64,000 bases of DNA from positions 1-64,000 of the forward strand of contig JADFXM010000003.1 of NCBI GenBank assembly GCA_015233565.1, given 5' to 3'. Both the position numbers and the translations under genes were made by a program. Each line of letters opens with the position of its first letter. The stretch's first letter is position 1. Below, piece after piece: positions 16,612-25,340 of this stretch. The DNA is from Candidatus Rifleibacteriota bacterium (lineage in GTDB: Bacteria > Muiribacteriota > Ozemobacteria > Ozemobacterales > Ozemobacteraceae). Below the pieces are notes generated by a model that did no database searches, had not been told where the DNA came from, and was given only the letters and a program-made list of their open reading frames with translations.

Positions 16612-17819
16612 TGATTCCGGAATTCAAAAAAATATTAACTGCCGATGAGGTCAAAACTGGGTTTCTTCTCTGGGAAGAATCCAAAGATGAAGAAGTCAGG
16701 CGTTTTTTCCCTTCTAACGTTGCTGATTTTTTCTGGCACGGTGAAAAACTTCATGATTGGTCCCTTTCGTTCGAAGATAGGCGACTGACTATCGGAGAAC
16801 CGTTGAAAAGTGCTACTGCAGGACATGAAATTGTACTATCTGTGAAAATTGAAAAGAATGTTCCTATTATCTTCGGGTTAGTACATGATCCTGCAGATGA
16901 AATCGTTATTCGAAAAAGGTTGTCGCTAAACGAGTTTAAAGGACGCAAATTAAAATGGTTTGCACGGGAAGACGAACTTTATCGACGACTTTTCCCACCA
17001 GTAGACTCATTTTCCATCGAAATTGATGGCAAATGCACTCCAAATCGCAAGCCCGATTATGATAAAAGAACACTCGCAATAGGTGAAGCCATTCGAGCTT
17101 TTACTCCTGGCGATACCCTCCTGGTACATCGCTCCAGGAAGGGTGAAAATATTTCACTCGTTATCAGCCGGGAAAAAAGTTCTTCTGCTTTTGGCGCGGA
17201 TGCAATGACTTCTTTGCGCTCAATGGTTACTCGACTGATTTCGCGCCCTCTGAGTGAATTCAATGATGGCGAAGTTAAAGGTTTGATCGCACTTCTTGAC
17301 GAAAATAAGAACCTCTGGGAACGCTTGAATGTCCTTCGAGAGGAAAACGACAAACTCAAGGAGAGAGTCATTACTTTGGAGGATGTTTTTGAACAATTTT
17401 CAAGAAATTCCTTCTTCGGTTGTAAAAAGGATTTTGAGGAATGGATATTCGAACATCTTTCGCTAATCGAACGTGGCCTTCGTTTACTCCACAAGGATTA
17501 TTCAATAACCTTGGAAGACGGAAAGAAAAGACGTCTCGATTTGCTTTGCCAGGATAGGAAGGGAGCTTTAGTTGCTGTTGAAGTGCTTTTTAACCCCACG
17601 ATTGATGATTTGGATTATATTAAGAAAAGTATTACCTGGCTTCGTGAAAATGTTCAGGCCCTGGCGGTCGATTTGAGCGAGGGTAAATTTCAGGCTAATT
17701 CGATCCGGGGAATGGTTGTATCCAATCAGGAAAAAACGGAATTGGTCGAATGCTGCCTTCAGAATGGCTTAAAACTATGTGTAATTAATGGGGGTTTTAT
17801 TGTTGACATTATTGAATAG
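16611..17819 (+). CDS. Two-repeat N-terminal protein with degenerate NucS-like nuclease domain
   Basis: The ATG at 16611 overlaps the upstream stop (ATGA); an alternative ATG lies at 16599. Two related N-terminal units are visible, RRLTIGEPLKSATAGHEIVL near residue 60 and RTLAIGEAIRAFTPGDTLLV near residue 152. A coiled coil follows near residues 225-260. The C-terminal 135 residues look like the NucS/EndoMS branch of PD-(D/E)XK nucleases: FEEWIFEHLSLIERGLRL, then a basic RRLDLLCQD with Asp310, then LVAVEV with Glu324. The lysine expected two residues after this glutamate is Leu326, so catalysis is doubtful. Its role in a pilin cluster is unknown; it may bind DNA rather than cut it. Confidence 0.55.
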   Translation: MIPEFKKILTADEVKTGFLLWEESKDEEVRRFFPSNVADFFWHGEKLHDWSLSFEDRRLTIGEPLKSATAGHEIVLSVKIEKNVPIIFGLVHDPADEIVIRKRLSLNEFKGRKLKWFAREDELYRRLFPPVDSFSIEIDGKCTPNRKPDYDKRTLAIGEAIRAFTPGDTLLVHRSRKGENISLVISREKSSSAFGADAMTSLRSMVTRLISRPLSEFNDGEVKGLIALLDENKNLWERLNVLREENDKLKERVITLEDVFEQFSRNSFFGCKKDFEEWIFEHLSLIERGLRLLHKDYSITLEDGKKRRLDLLCQDRKGALVAVEVLFNPTIDDLDYIKKSITWLRENVQALAVDLSEGKFQANSIRGMVVSNQEKTELVECCLQNGLKLCVINGGFIVDIIE

Positions 17820-17904
17820 TTTATTAGGGCATTCTGTGTTATTTCATTTCCACTGCTTTAAAAGAAAATGACCTCTTACAAGATTTTTGGAAATTTAATT
17901 TAAC

Positions 17905-20280
17905 ATGAAAATGCCCTCCTGGCTTGAAAAATTACGTGAAGAGAGGCTTCGGAAGTCGTATCGTAATCCTGGTTTAGCCGGGCTTTTGTCTTTTTTTGTC
18001 ATGGGACTGGGGCAAGTTTATGCCGGGTATATTGATCGCGGAATCATGCTTGTTTTTATCCATATTAGTGCTATTTTTTCAGGATATAGTTTATACCGCA
18101 AAGGGGTTGTTTTCGAGTTCTTTTCCAATTTTCTTCACCCCCTGGCAATGTTAGGAACTTTCTATATTGCGGGATTTGTTTTTGTATTGCTTTGGATTTA
18201 CAATGTTAAAGAAGCATACTATCTGGCGCTTTTTGCAGGCTTCAGGGATTGGTTTGAAGTGGAGCGGGTTCTTATTGCCGGACCAACTCAGGATTCCGGA
18301 AAATGGTTTCTTCCCGCTGTATTCAAAGCTCTCCCAAGTGAACTGAAAAACGGTGGAATTGAATTCCCCCAACCTCTAAATTTTGAAATTCCTCACGAGA
18401 AAGAAACGGCAAAACCTCCAAGTGACCATATTTCTGCTGACGATGAGGAAACTGAGGTATTTCCCGAAATACATCGGAATAATCATGAATCCAAAGTTTC
18501 AGAAAAGATAAGGAAAATTTTGTCCCATCGTTGGATGAAACCCTTTTCAAAAACCTCCAGATTTATGAAGTGGGCTTTTATTTTCATTCTTTTTGCACTT
18601 TTGTCACTTTTTGCCACTCCTTTTATTTTGAAAAAGGATGGAACGAAAGATACATTATCCTTTTCCAAACAGTTTGTTACTTCTCCGGCTTTGAAAGATG
18701 AGGCTCTCCTTTCGGCTGCAATGATGCTAAAAAATGGAAATCTGGCATCTGGAGTTTCTTTTCTGGAAAGAGAAATTGAAGCTGGCAAGGATAATGAAAA
18801 AATTTGGAAGCTTCTGATTTCCTTTTATGAAAAGTTGGAAAATCCTGTTGAACTTGAAAAAATATTGAAAAGGTATCATGAAAAATTTCCTAATGATTTT
18901 GAATCCCTTTTAAAACTTGCAAAAATACAATTTGAACGGAAATCATTTATTGAAGCTTCGCGAAGTCTGACTTCCATTTTAAATAACAACCCTGCAAACT
19001 TGCTTGCTAGTTTTTATCTTGGATCGATATATCGTGAATTGGGAATCTCAGACGAAGCGATTAGTTATCTCTCAAGTTGCGTTCAGGCTGACCCTTTAAA
19101 TCCAACTTTCAACCTTGAGTTGGCGATAGCTTATTTCGAGTCCGGAAAATATCATCTTTCAGCAAAACATCTTGAAAAGTGCCTTTCGATCGATCCAAAA
19201 AATGAAAAAGCACTGGAACTGAGTTCTAAACTTCACGATGGGGATAAACCCATTCTTGAGCCTTTTGCCGAAAGCAAGAAAACGGATTTCGTTGCTGTCC
19301 CGATGAATTTGAACTCCCAAGAGGCAATTTTGGCGCAATCCCAACTTTCAAATCAAACACAGCTTCCGAGCCAATCCCAATCTCAAATTTTACCTCAGAA
19401 TTTGTACCAAACCCAGAGTTTGACACCGTTTCCAAGTCAGGTTCAGCCACAATTCCAAACGACTTCCAATCTTGAGAAAAAAGAAAAAACTAGCGGAGTT
19501 GTTCTTTTCGCAGCTCCAGGTTATGAAGAAAAAAATCCTCCAAGCCATTCTTTAGACCATAGTGAATCAGGTTTAGTCCGTTTTGTTCAAAGCAAACCAA
19601 ATTCCTCTAAGGCTGCCTCTTTGAAGGAAAAAAAGGTAGTGGAAAAGAAACCGGCTTCTTCAACTCAGGAGGTTGAGCCTGAAGCTACAACAAAATTGTC
19701 TACGACCCTCGCGACCTCGACACGAGAAAGTGAGTCTCTCGATGAAATGGCTATGGCCCAAGCAGTGGAAGATGAAAAAGAGACAAAAGCCAAAGGGAAA
19801 TTCACTCAGGGACGAGATAAATATCTTTCCGGAAAATGGGAAGAAGCGCTCCCCTTTTTATTGGCCTATTTAAAAGAAAAACCAGATTCTGAAGCCTACG
19901 GGATGGTCGGGAATATTTTCGCAAAGCTTGGAATGATCGAAGATGCTTACTCGGCTTCATTAAGGTCTTATAAGATGGGAAACCGTGATCTGGCGCTTCT
20001 GGTTAGACTTGGAACTCTTGCTGAAAGTACGGGAAAGTTTTCAGAAGGGGTTAAAATTCTTTCCGAAACTATCAAAAAATCACCACATAGGCTTGACCTT
20101 AGATTAAAGTATGCAAAATGCTTAGTGGGAGCCGGTGAAAAAGAGAAAGCAAAGATTGAATTGAAAGCTATGCTAACTAGTCCAAGTTGTACATATTCTG
20201 TAAAATCTCTTGTTGAATCTGAACTATTAGCTTTGGGTGAAAAGAAGGATTCCGTTACTTCCAACGGAGTTTTTCGATAA
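17905..20280 (+). CDS. TM2-like membrane protein with two TPR blocks
   Basis: Residues 20-110 hold three hydrophobic segments, starting with NPGLAGLLSFFVMGLGQVYAGYIDRG, a TM2-like hairpin motif. A further membrane helix lies near residues 222-242. A TPR array covers about 265-425 (for example ASFYLGSIYRELGISDEAIS), then a long low-complexity Q/S/P-rich linker at roughly 450-560, a lysine- and acid-rich stretch, and a second TPR block at about 635-785. TPR blocks mediate protein-protein contacts; the long linker suggests a flexible tether. It sits 85 bases after the nuclease-like gene and may share its transcript. I cannot assign a function. Confidence 0.6.
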   Translation: MKMPSWLEKLREERLRKSYRNPGLAGLLSFFVMGLGQVYAGYIDRGIMLVFIHISAIFSGYSLYRKGVVFEFFSNFLHPLAMLGTFYIAGFVFVLLWIYNVKEAYYLALFAGFRDWFEVERVLIAGPTQDSGKWFLPAVFKALPSELKNGGIEFPQPLNFEIPHEKETAKPPSDHISADDEETEVFPEIHRNNHESKVSEKIRKILSHRWMKPFSKTSRFMKWAFIFILFALLSLFATPFILKKDGTKDTLSFSKQFVTSPALKDEALLSAAMMLKNGNLASGVSFLEREIEAGKDNEKIWKLLISFYEKLENPVELEKILKRYHEKFPNDFESLLKLAKIQFERKSFIEASRSLTSILNNNPANLLASFYLGSIYRELGISDEAISYLSSCVQADPLNPTFNLELAIAYFESGKYHLSAKHLEKCLSIDPKNEKALELSSKLHDGDKPILEPFAESKKTDFVAVPMNLNSQEAILAQSQLSNQTQLPSQSQSQILPQNLYQTQSLTPFPSQVQPQFQTTSNLEKKEKTSGVVLFAAPGYEEKNPPSHSLDHSESGLVRFVQSKPNSSKAASLKEKKVVEKKPASSTQEVEPEATTKLSTTLATSTRESESLDEMAMAQAVEDEKETKAKGKFTQGRDKYLSGKWEEALPFLLAYLKEKPDSEAYGMVGNIFAKLGMIEDAYSASLRSYKMGNRDLALLVRLGTLAESTGKFSEGVKILSETIKKSPHRLDLRLKYAKCLVGAGEKEKAKIELKAMLTSPSCTYSVKSLVESELLALGEKKDSVTSNGVFR

Positions 20281-20364
20281 GCTATATTAAATATTAAAAA
20301 ATGTGTGTAACTCCACTTTCAAAAATGTGCGAGAATCCATTAAATTTAAAACGAGGTTGGTAAA

Positions 20365-21384
20365 ATGGGAAGTGCCCTTCGCGATCATGTACTAAGTCGG
20401 ACTTTAAGTCTGAAAAGCTCGATGGAATCTCTAACTGAATTAGTGGAAAATTGGATTTGCACGCTTTTCCATGAAGAAGATCGCTTGAAGAAACTTAATG
20501 AATTGGTTTCGATTATTCAAGATACTGAGGGCGTTTTCACAAAAAGCGCGCGTGAAGAATGTTTGAAAAGACTTGATTCGCTTATCGGGGCCGGAAACGC
20601 TGCCAGCTATGCTTCATCAAGTTTCCGATTGAGATTGCAAGGGCTGTTACGCGAATTAATGGAAAGGCTCAACCGGGAGATATTTGAAATGGAAAATTTT
20701 GTGAGAAATATTCCTGATATTAAAGGAGCCTCCAATGATCCTGCAATCGGTCTAATTCTGGCACAGGAAAATGAACGAAAGAGAATTTCCCGTGAAATTC
20801 ACGACGGACCTGCTCAACATCTGGCAAGTTTAACTATGAGAATCGATTTTTGCTTAGAGAGAATTAATGACAAGGATTTATTAAACACAGAACTATTGGA
20901 TTTGAAAGACTCTATTATACGAAGTTTAAAGGATATCAGACGTTTTATTTTTGACTTACGGCCTATGGCTTTAGACGATCTTGGTTTGGTACCGACCCTT
21001 GAGCAGTTTATCAGTGGATTTCATAATCGAGCAGGAATTGCAGTTCACTTCCATCGTTCTGGTGAGAGCTTCAGATTGCAGGTTGAAAAAGAACTTGCTA
21101 TTTTCAGAGTCATTCAGGAAGCCGTTGGAAATGCAACAAGGCATTCTGATGGAAAGAGCATTCGTGTTTTTCTGGCATTTGATACCCAAAAAATGTGTGT
21201 GAATGCTTCCGTTGAGGATGATGGAAAGGGTTTTGACATTTTTGAGACTAAGAAAAATTATGCGACCTTGAAAAAAATGGGACTTTTGACCATGGAAGAA
21301 AGGATTCGATTGTCAGGTGGCAATTTTGTAATTGAGTCCTGGCCGGGCAAAGGATGTAAAATTTCCTTTTCTGTCCCAAAATAG
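20365..21384 (+). CDS. Cytoplasmic DegS/NarX-type histidine kinase
   Basis: The first 125 residues are a predicted coiled coil without membrane segments, as in soluble DegS-like kinases. The dimerisation box reads ENERKRISREIHDGPAQHLA with the phosphorylated histidine at residue 146, followed by LKDIRRFIFDLRPMALDDLG, the HisKA_3 signature. The ATPase domain has an N-box (FRVIQEAVGNATRHS) and a G1 box (VEDDGKGFD). Such kinases normally pair with a NarL/FixJ-type regulator, but none is in the window, so the partner is elsewhere or the kinase feeds the adjacent NtrC protein. A 20-base gap separates it from the next kinase gene. Confidence 0.85.
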   Translation: MGSALRDHVLSRTLSLKSSMESLTELVENWICTLFHEEDRLKKLNELVSIIQDTEGVFTKSAREECLKRLDSLIGAGNAASYASSSFRLRLQGLLRELMERLNREIFEMENFVRNIPDIKGASNDPAIGLILAQENERKRISREIHDGPAQHLASLTMRIDFCLERINDKDLLNTELLDLKDSIIRSLKDIRRFIFDLRPMALDDLGLVPTLEQFISGFHNRAGIAVHFHRSGESFRLQVEKELAIFRVIQEAVGNATRHSDGKSIRVFLAFDTQKMCVNASVEDDGKGFDIFETKKNYATLKKMGLLTMEERIRLSGGNFVIESWPGKGCKISFSVPK

Positions 21385-21404
21385 TTTTTTCAGCCCAATT
21401 CAAA

Positions 21405-23684
21405 ATGCCACGAAGTCTTAAAGGGCGCCTTGTATTCTATATCACCTGTATTTTAATAATAAGTAATTTTTTTATTGCTTTTAATTCGATTTCTCGAATA
21501 AACGCTTATTTTGGAAAGCAGTATGTGGTTGATTCTTTCTTTTTTGGACAAACTCTAGGAGATGCTGCTCGGGAGAAACTAGAAACTGGTTCGAGTGCTC
21601 TTCTCGACAAAATTTTTGCTGCTAAACAGGTCTCCGAGAGCGAATTGAAAATTACCCTTTATGATAAAAACTGGTGGGTCCATTGGGGTGACCCTCCACG
21701 ATTTCCGCAAGGTGGTTTCCCAACGAAAATGCTTCCAGGTGATAGCATTCAAATGCCCGGCATGGAAGGGGAAACAACTTCAGAGATATTTTTTGCGGTC
21801 TCACATGGTCAGGAATGCCTTGGCAGTATAGGAATCGGTATTCCGGAAAGCTATTCAAAAATGGCTTTGAGCTATATCCATCAAATTTCTTTGTTTTCAT
21901 TTATTGTAATTATTGTTGGAATAATGCTCGCATTGCTGATTTCTCAAAACATTTTGCATCCGTTGTCTCAAATTGTTGACGGAATTCAATCGATTCGTGA
22001 AGGTGATTTTTCCAAGAGAGTTGAGGTGAATGGCGAAGATGAACTTGCCTCAATGGGCGAAATGTTTAATCTTATGGTCTCTTCACTCCAGGAAAAAATC
22101 CGAGAGGGGCGGGAACGAAACAGAATTCTGGATGAAAAAGTACAAGAACTTTGGGAGATTTATGAATTGACCAAAGCTATGGGTTTTTCACTTAATCTTG
22201 GGGCGATTCCCGAAACTTTTCTTGAAAAGGCTCAGACACTTTCGTTCTCGTCTTTTGGAATGATCTTGCTTTGCCAGGAAAATTCTATAAGAGTGGAAAC
22301 TGAAGTTTTTAAAAATCAAATACCGGAAATCGAGAAATTTGATTTTTCCGAGCATTTTCAAAAGTGTTTGAAATCGGCTGTTACGCTTGAAGTGAAAATT
22401 CCTTCACACGTTATTCTTTTGGTCCCTCTTTTATCTGGAAGAAAAGTACAAGGGATCTTGTTCCTTGCAAAAGTTGGAGTTCAAAGTTATTCCGATGGGG
22501 TAAGACGGTTTCTTGACACTATTGCCCCTCTGGGTGGTTCCCTGATTGATAACGCCCGATTATATCAGCATGTTGTTGAAATGAAGGATTATATTCGCAA
22601 TGTTTTGAACAGCGTTGATTCGGGTGTTGCACCAATTGACAAAAACGGGAGACTTGAGACTGTGAATTTAGCATTTAAAAGCATTTTACGCCTTGATGAT
22701 TTGGATGCCTTTCATCAGCAGGTGGAAGATGTTTTTGCCGATATTCCAGATCGCAATTTTTCAAAAGGTCTTCTAGCTTATCTTAATACCCGACGAACTC
22801 AAATTGAAAAGGAAGATCCATTTGATGAACAAACATCAAGGAAGGAACTAGCGCTGCATTTTTCGGAAAAAGATGTTTCAGTTGTCCAGGTCAGGGTGAA
22901 TCCCCTCAAGGCTGATGATAGTGTAATTGGAGCGGTTTTGATTCTTGACGATATTACATCATTCAAAAAAATGGAACGGCATTTGTTCGATGTGGAAAAA
23001 TGGGTTTCACTTGGCCGCCTGGCCGCCTCGATTGCACACGAAATCAGAAATCCACTTGTTGCTATTTCCAGTCTTGTTGAGATGATTGGTGAAGAAGCGG
23101 TTGGAGAGCAGGGCACCCATGTGAAAGTCATACTGGGAGAAGTTCGTCGACTCAATAATTTTGTTGAACAGCTATTGAATATTTCACGCCCTGAAAGAAC
23201 TATTACAAGGAAGACAAATTTAATTGAGCTCCTAAAGGAATTATTGCTCCTTATTAGGCATGAGGCAGGTAGACAAAGAGTTCTGATCAAGGAGGATTGG
23301 AAGGACCAGGAAATATTCGTTTGCATTGATCCTGAAAAAATGAAGCAGGCATTTTTAAATGTCGCTATTAACGGGATTCAGGCGATGCCAAAGGGGGGAC
23401 AGTTAAACCTTTCAGTGAGCTATATTGCGCCAACCTCAAGTACTGAAAACAAGCGTGAAGTCAGGATTTCTTTTGAAGATGAAGGAACAGGAATTCCTTT
23501 GGAACATCTAGCCAAACTTTTTGATCCGTTTTTTACCACTAAGCCTCATGGCACTGGTCTTGGTTTGGCAGTAACAAAAAGAATCGTAGATCTGCACAAT
23601 GGGAGAATTGATATTGAGCCTGGGAAAAATGGTGGAACAAACTTTAGTATTATTCTTACGGAGTATCAGCCTTACGGGGACTGA
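21405..23684 (+). CDS. NtrB-type membrane sensor histidine kinase (HAMP-GAF-PAS)
   Basis: Membrane helices at about 10-30 and 162-182 bracket a periplasmic sensor of roughly 130 residues. A HAMP domain follows (ILHPLSQIVDGIQSIREGDF), then a GAF-like region near 265-395 and a PAS domain near 400-525. The HisKA box is SLGRLAASIAHEIRNPLVAI with the active histidine at residue 545. The ATPase domain ends with DEGTGIPLEHLAKLFDPFFT and GTGLGLAV. The family feeds sigma-54 activators, which fits the NtrC-type gene 213 bases downstream. The last codons and the TGA fall inside a dispersed repeat, so the native C-terminus may have been changed. Confidence 0.88.
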   Translation: MPRSLKGRLVFYITCILIISNFFIAFNSISRINAYFGKQYVVDSFFFGQTLGDAAREKLETGSSALLDKIFAAKQVSESELKITLYDKNWWVHWGDPPRFPQGGFPTKMLPGDSIQMPGMEGETTSEIFFAVSHGQECLGSIGIGIPESYSKMALSYIHQISLFSFIVIIVGIMLALLISQNILHPLSQIVDGIQSIREGDFSKRVEVNGEDELASMGEMFNLMVSSLQEKIREGRERNRILDEKVQELWEIYELTKAMGFSLNLGAIPETFLEKAQTLSFSSFGMILLCQENSIRVETEVFKNQIPEIEKFDFSEHFQKCLKSAVTLEVKIPSHVILLVPLLSGRKVQGILFLAKVGVQSYSDGVRRFLDTIAPLGGSLIDNARLYQHVVEMKDYIRNVLNSVDSGVAPIDKNGRLETVNLAFKSILRLDDLDAFHQQVEDVFADIPDRNFSKGLLAYLNTRRTQIEKEDPFDEQTSRKELALHFSEKDVSVVQVRVNPLKADDSVIGAVLILDDITSFKKMERHLFDVEKWVSLGRLAASIAHEIRNPLVAISSLVEMIGEEAVGEQGTHVKVILGEVRRLNNFVEQLLNISRPERTITRKTNLIELLKELLLLIRHEAGRQRVLIKEDWKDQEIFVCIDPEKMKQAFLNVAINGIQAMPKGGQLNLSVSYIAPTSSTENKREVRISFEDEGTGIPLEHLAKLFDPFFTTKPHGTGLGLAVTKRIVDLHNGRIDIEPGKNGGTNFSIILTEYQPYGD

Positions 23685-23701
23685 GCGGAGCCGAAGTCTC
23701 C
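23676..23701. repeat. 26-base dispersed palindromic repeat containing a stop codon
   Basis: A sequence starting GGGGACTGAGCGGAG and ending AAGTCTCC forms an imperfect hairpin and resembles the GACTGAGCGAAGCCGAAGTC class of dispersed bacterial repeats. It supplies the TGA stop of the sensor kinase gene. Confidence 0.5.
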
Positions 23702-23897
23702 GGATATTGAGAAGCTCATTTTATCTTGATTTGATAAAAAGTTCCCGTTCACCTGATTCGATACCTTAGAAGTGCTTTTTCACTTATTTTATGAGATAAT
23801 AACAAGTGAAATTTTGCGCTATTTATTTCCCAAACCTCAAATTTGCGAAAATATTTCAGTACTATGAGCCTTGGATTTACTAAAAGGATAAACAGCT
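23685..23897. other. Leader region of the NtrC-type gene
   Basis: No gene is seen in these 213 bases. AAAGGATAAACAGCT before the ATG at 23898 is the likely ribosome site. I found no clear sigma-54 GG-GC promoter here. Confidence 0.4.
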
Positions 23898-25334
23898 ATG
23901 GAAGCAGAGATTAAAAATTCTTCTTCACCAACTATTTTAATTGTCGATGACGAGGATTCAATTCTTTATACACTTGAAGCTGTATTGAAAAAGGAAGGGT
24001 ACAAAATCAAAAGTGCCCGTTCTGTCGGGGAAGCTTTAGCAATTCTTGATGAATTACCTATTGATCTGATTATTTCTGATGTAACAATGCCAGAAAAAAC
24101 GGGTCTTGATTTGCTTGACAATGTGAAGAAAAAAGACCCTGAAGGCTTGGTTATCCTTGTTACGGCATTTGGATCAGAATCGTTAGCCGTTGAAGCCATG
24201 AAGCGGGGAGCTTACGATTATCTTCCTAAACCCTTTGCCAATGATGACCTCAAAATTACGGTAAAGAGAGCTCTTGAAAAGCGCCTTTTGAGACGTGAAA
24301 ACCTAATGTTGAGGGAGCGCTTGAATGAAAGAGAAGGACTTGCGAATGTTATTGGAAAAAGTGAAGGGATGCAGAGAGTTTTCGAATTAGTTGAAAAAAT
24401 TGCTGCAACTGATGTTACAGTTTTAATTACTGGCGAGTCCGGCACTGGAAAGGAAGTAATTGCTAATTCCATCCATACTTTGAGCCTTCGGAAAGGGGAG
24501 GCTTTTATTCGGGTAAATTGCGCTGCATTGCCAGAAACGTTGATTGAAAGCGAACTTTTTGGATATGAAAGAGGGGCTTTCTCGGGAGCCGTTGCCAGAA
24601 AACTTGGAAAATTTGAATTGGCAAATAACGGGACAATTTTCCTTGATGAAATCGGTGATATGTCACTCGCGACACAGACCAAGATTCTGAGAATTCTTCA
24701 AGAACGTGAATTTGAGAGAGTTGGGGGACAATCTTTGATTAAGGTTGATACCAGGATCATTACAGCAACGAACCGGGATTTATTCAAAGCTATCAGGGAA
24801 TATGCTTTTAGGGAAGATCTTTTTTACCGTCTGAATGTCGTTAACATTCACCTTCCCCCACTACGCGAGCGAGCATGCGACATTCCGCTTCTCGTGGAAC
24901 ATTTTGTTGATAAATTTTGCAAGAAATTTAAAAAGCAGCCTCAAATTCTGTCAGAAGGTTTTATGAAAAAACTGATGGAATACCAATGGCCTGGAAATGT
25001 AAGAGAACTTCAAAATTTGATTGAGCGAGTAATTATTTTGGAAGATGAAAAGATGCCGGGTGAAGCTTCCGCAATGGCAAAAAAACCCGCCCCTGAAGTG
25101 GATGAATCGGTTCTTTTTGAAAAAGTTTATTCACTTCCCTATAAAGAAGCGAAAGAAGCAATCCTTAAGGAATTTGAGCAAAAGTTTTTCAAAAATGTTC
25201 TTGAGAGAACCAAGGGAAACATCTCCAAAGCAGCTAGAATTACTGGAATGCATCGAAAAAACCTTTATATGAAACTGAAAGAAAATGATTTGTTGATTCA
25301 GGAATTACGCGAAAGTGGAATTGATGAGGATTAA
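23898..25334 (+). CDS. NtrC-family sigma-54-dependent response regulator
   Basis: The receiver domain (residues 10-125) carries VDDED near 16-20 and the phospho-acceptor Asp61 in SDVTMPEKTG. The AAA+ domain has Walker A GESGTGKEV, the sigma-54 contact loop as GAFSGA rather than the usual GAFTGA, and the Walker B segment GTIFLDEIGDM. The C-terminus ends in a Fis-type helix-turn-helix (GNISKAARITGMHRKNLYMK). It should be phosphorylated by the upstream kinase and open sigma-54 promoters. The P-type ATPase gene starts 6 bases after its stop, so the two are co-transcribed. Confidence 0.92.
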   Translation: MEAEIKNSSSPTILIVDDEDSILYTLEAVLKKEGYKIKSARSVGEALAILDELPIDLIISDVTMPEKTGLDLLDNVKKKDPEGLVILVTAFGSESLAVEAMKRGAYDYLPKPFANDDLKITVKRALEKRLLRRENLMLRERLNEREGLANVIGKSEGMQRVFELVEKIAATDVTVLITGESGTGKEVIANSIHTLSLRKGEAFIRVNCAALPETLIESELFGYERGAFSGAVARKLGKFELANNGTIFLDEIGDMSLATQTKILRILQEREFERVGGQSLIKVDTRIITATNRDLFKAIREYAFREDLFYRLNVVNIHLPPLRERACDIPLLVEHFVDKFCKKFKKQPQILSEGFMKKLMEYQWPGNVRELQNLIERVIILEDEKMPGEASAMAKKPAPEVDESVLFEKVYSLPYKEAKEAILKEFEQKFFKNVLERTKGNISKAARITGMHRKNLYMKLKENDLLIQELRESGIDED

Positions 25335-25340
25335 AAATTT

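Noticed and set aside
22799-23326. 175-codon minus-strand frame inside the NtrB-type kinase gene
   Set aside because: The plus strand encodes conserved PAS and HisKA motifs there; the minus frame is a shadow.
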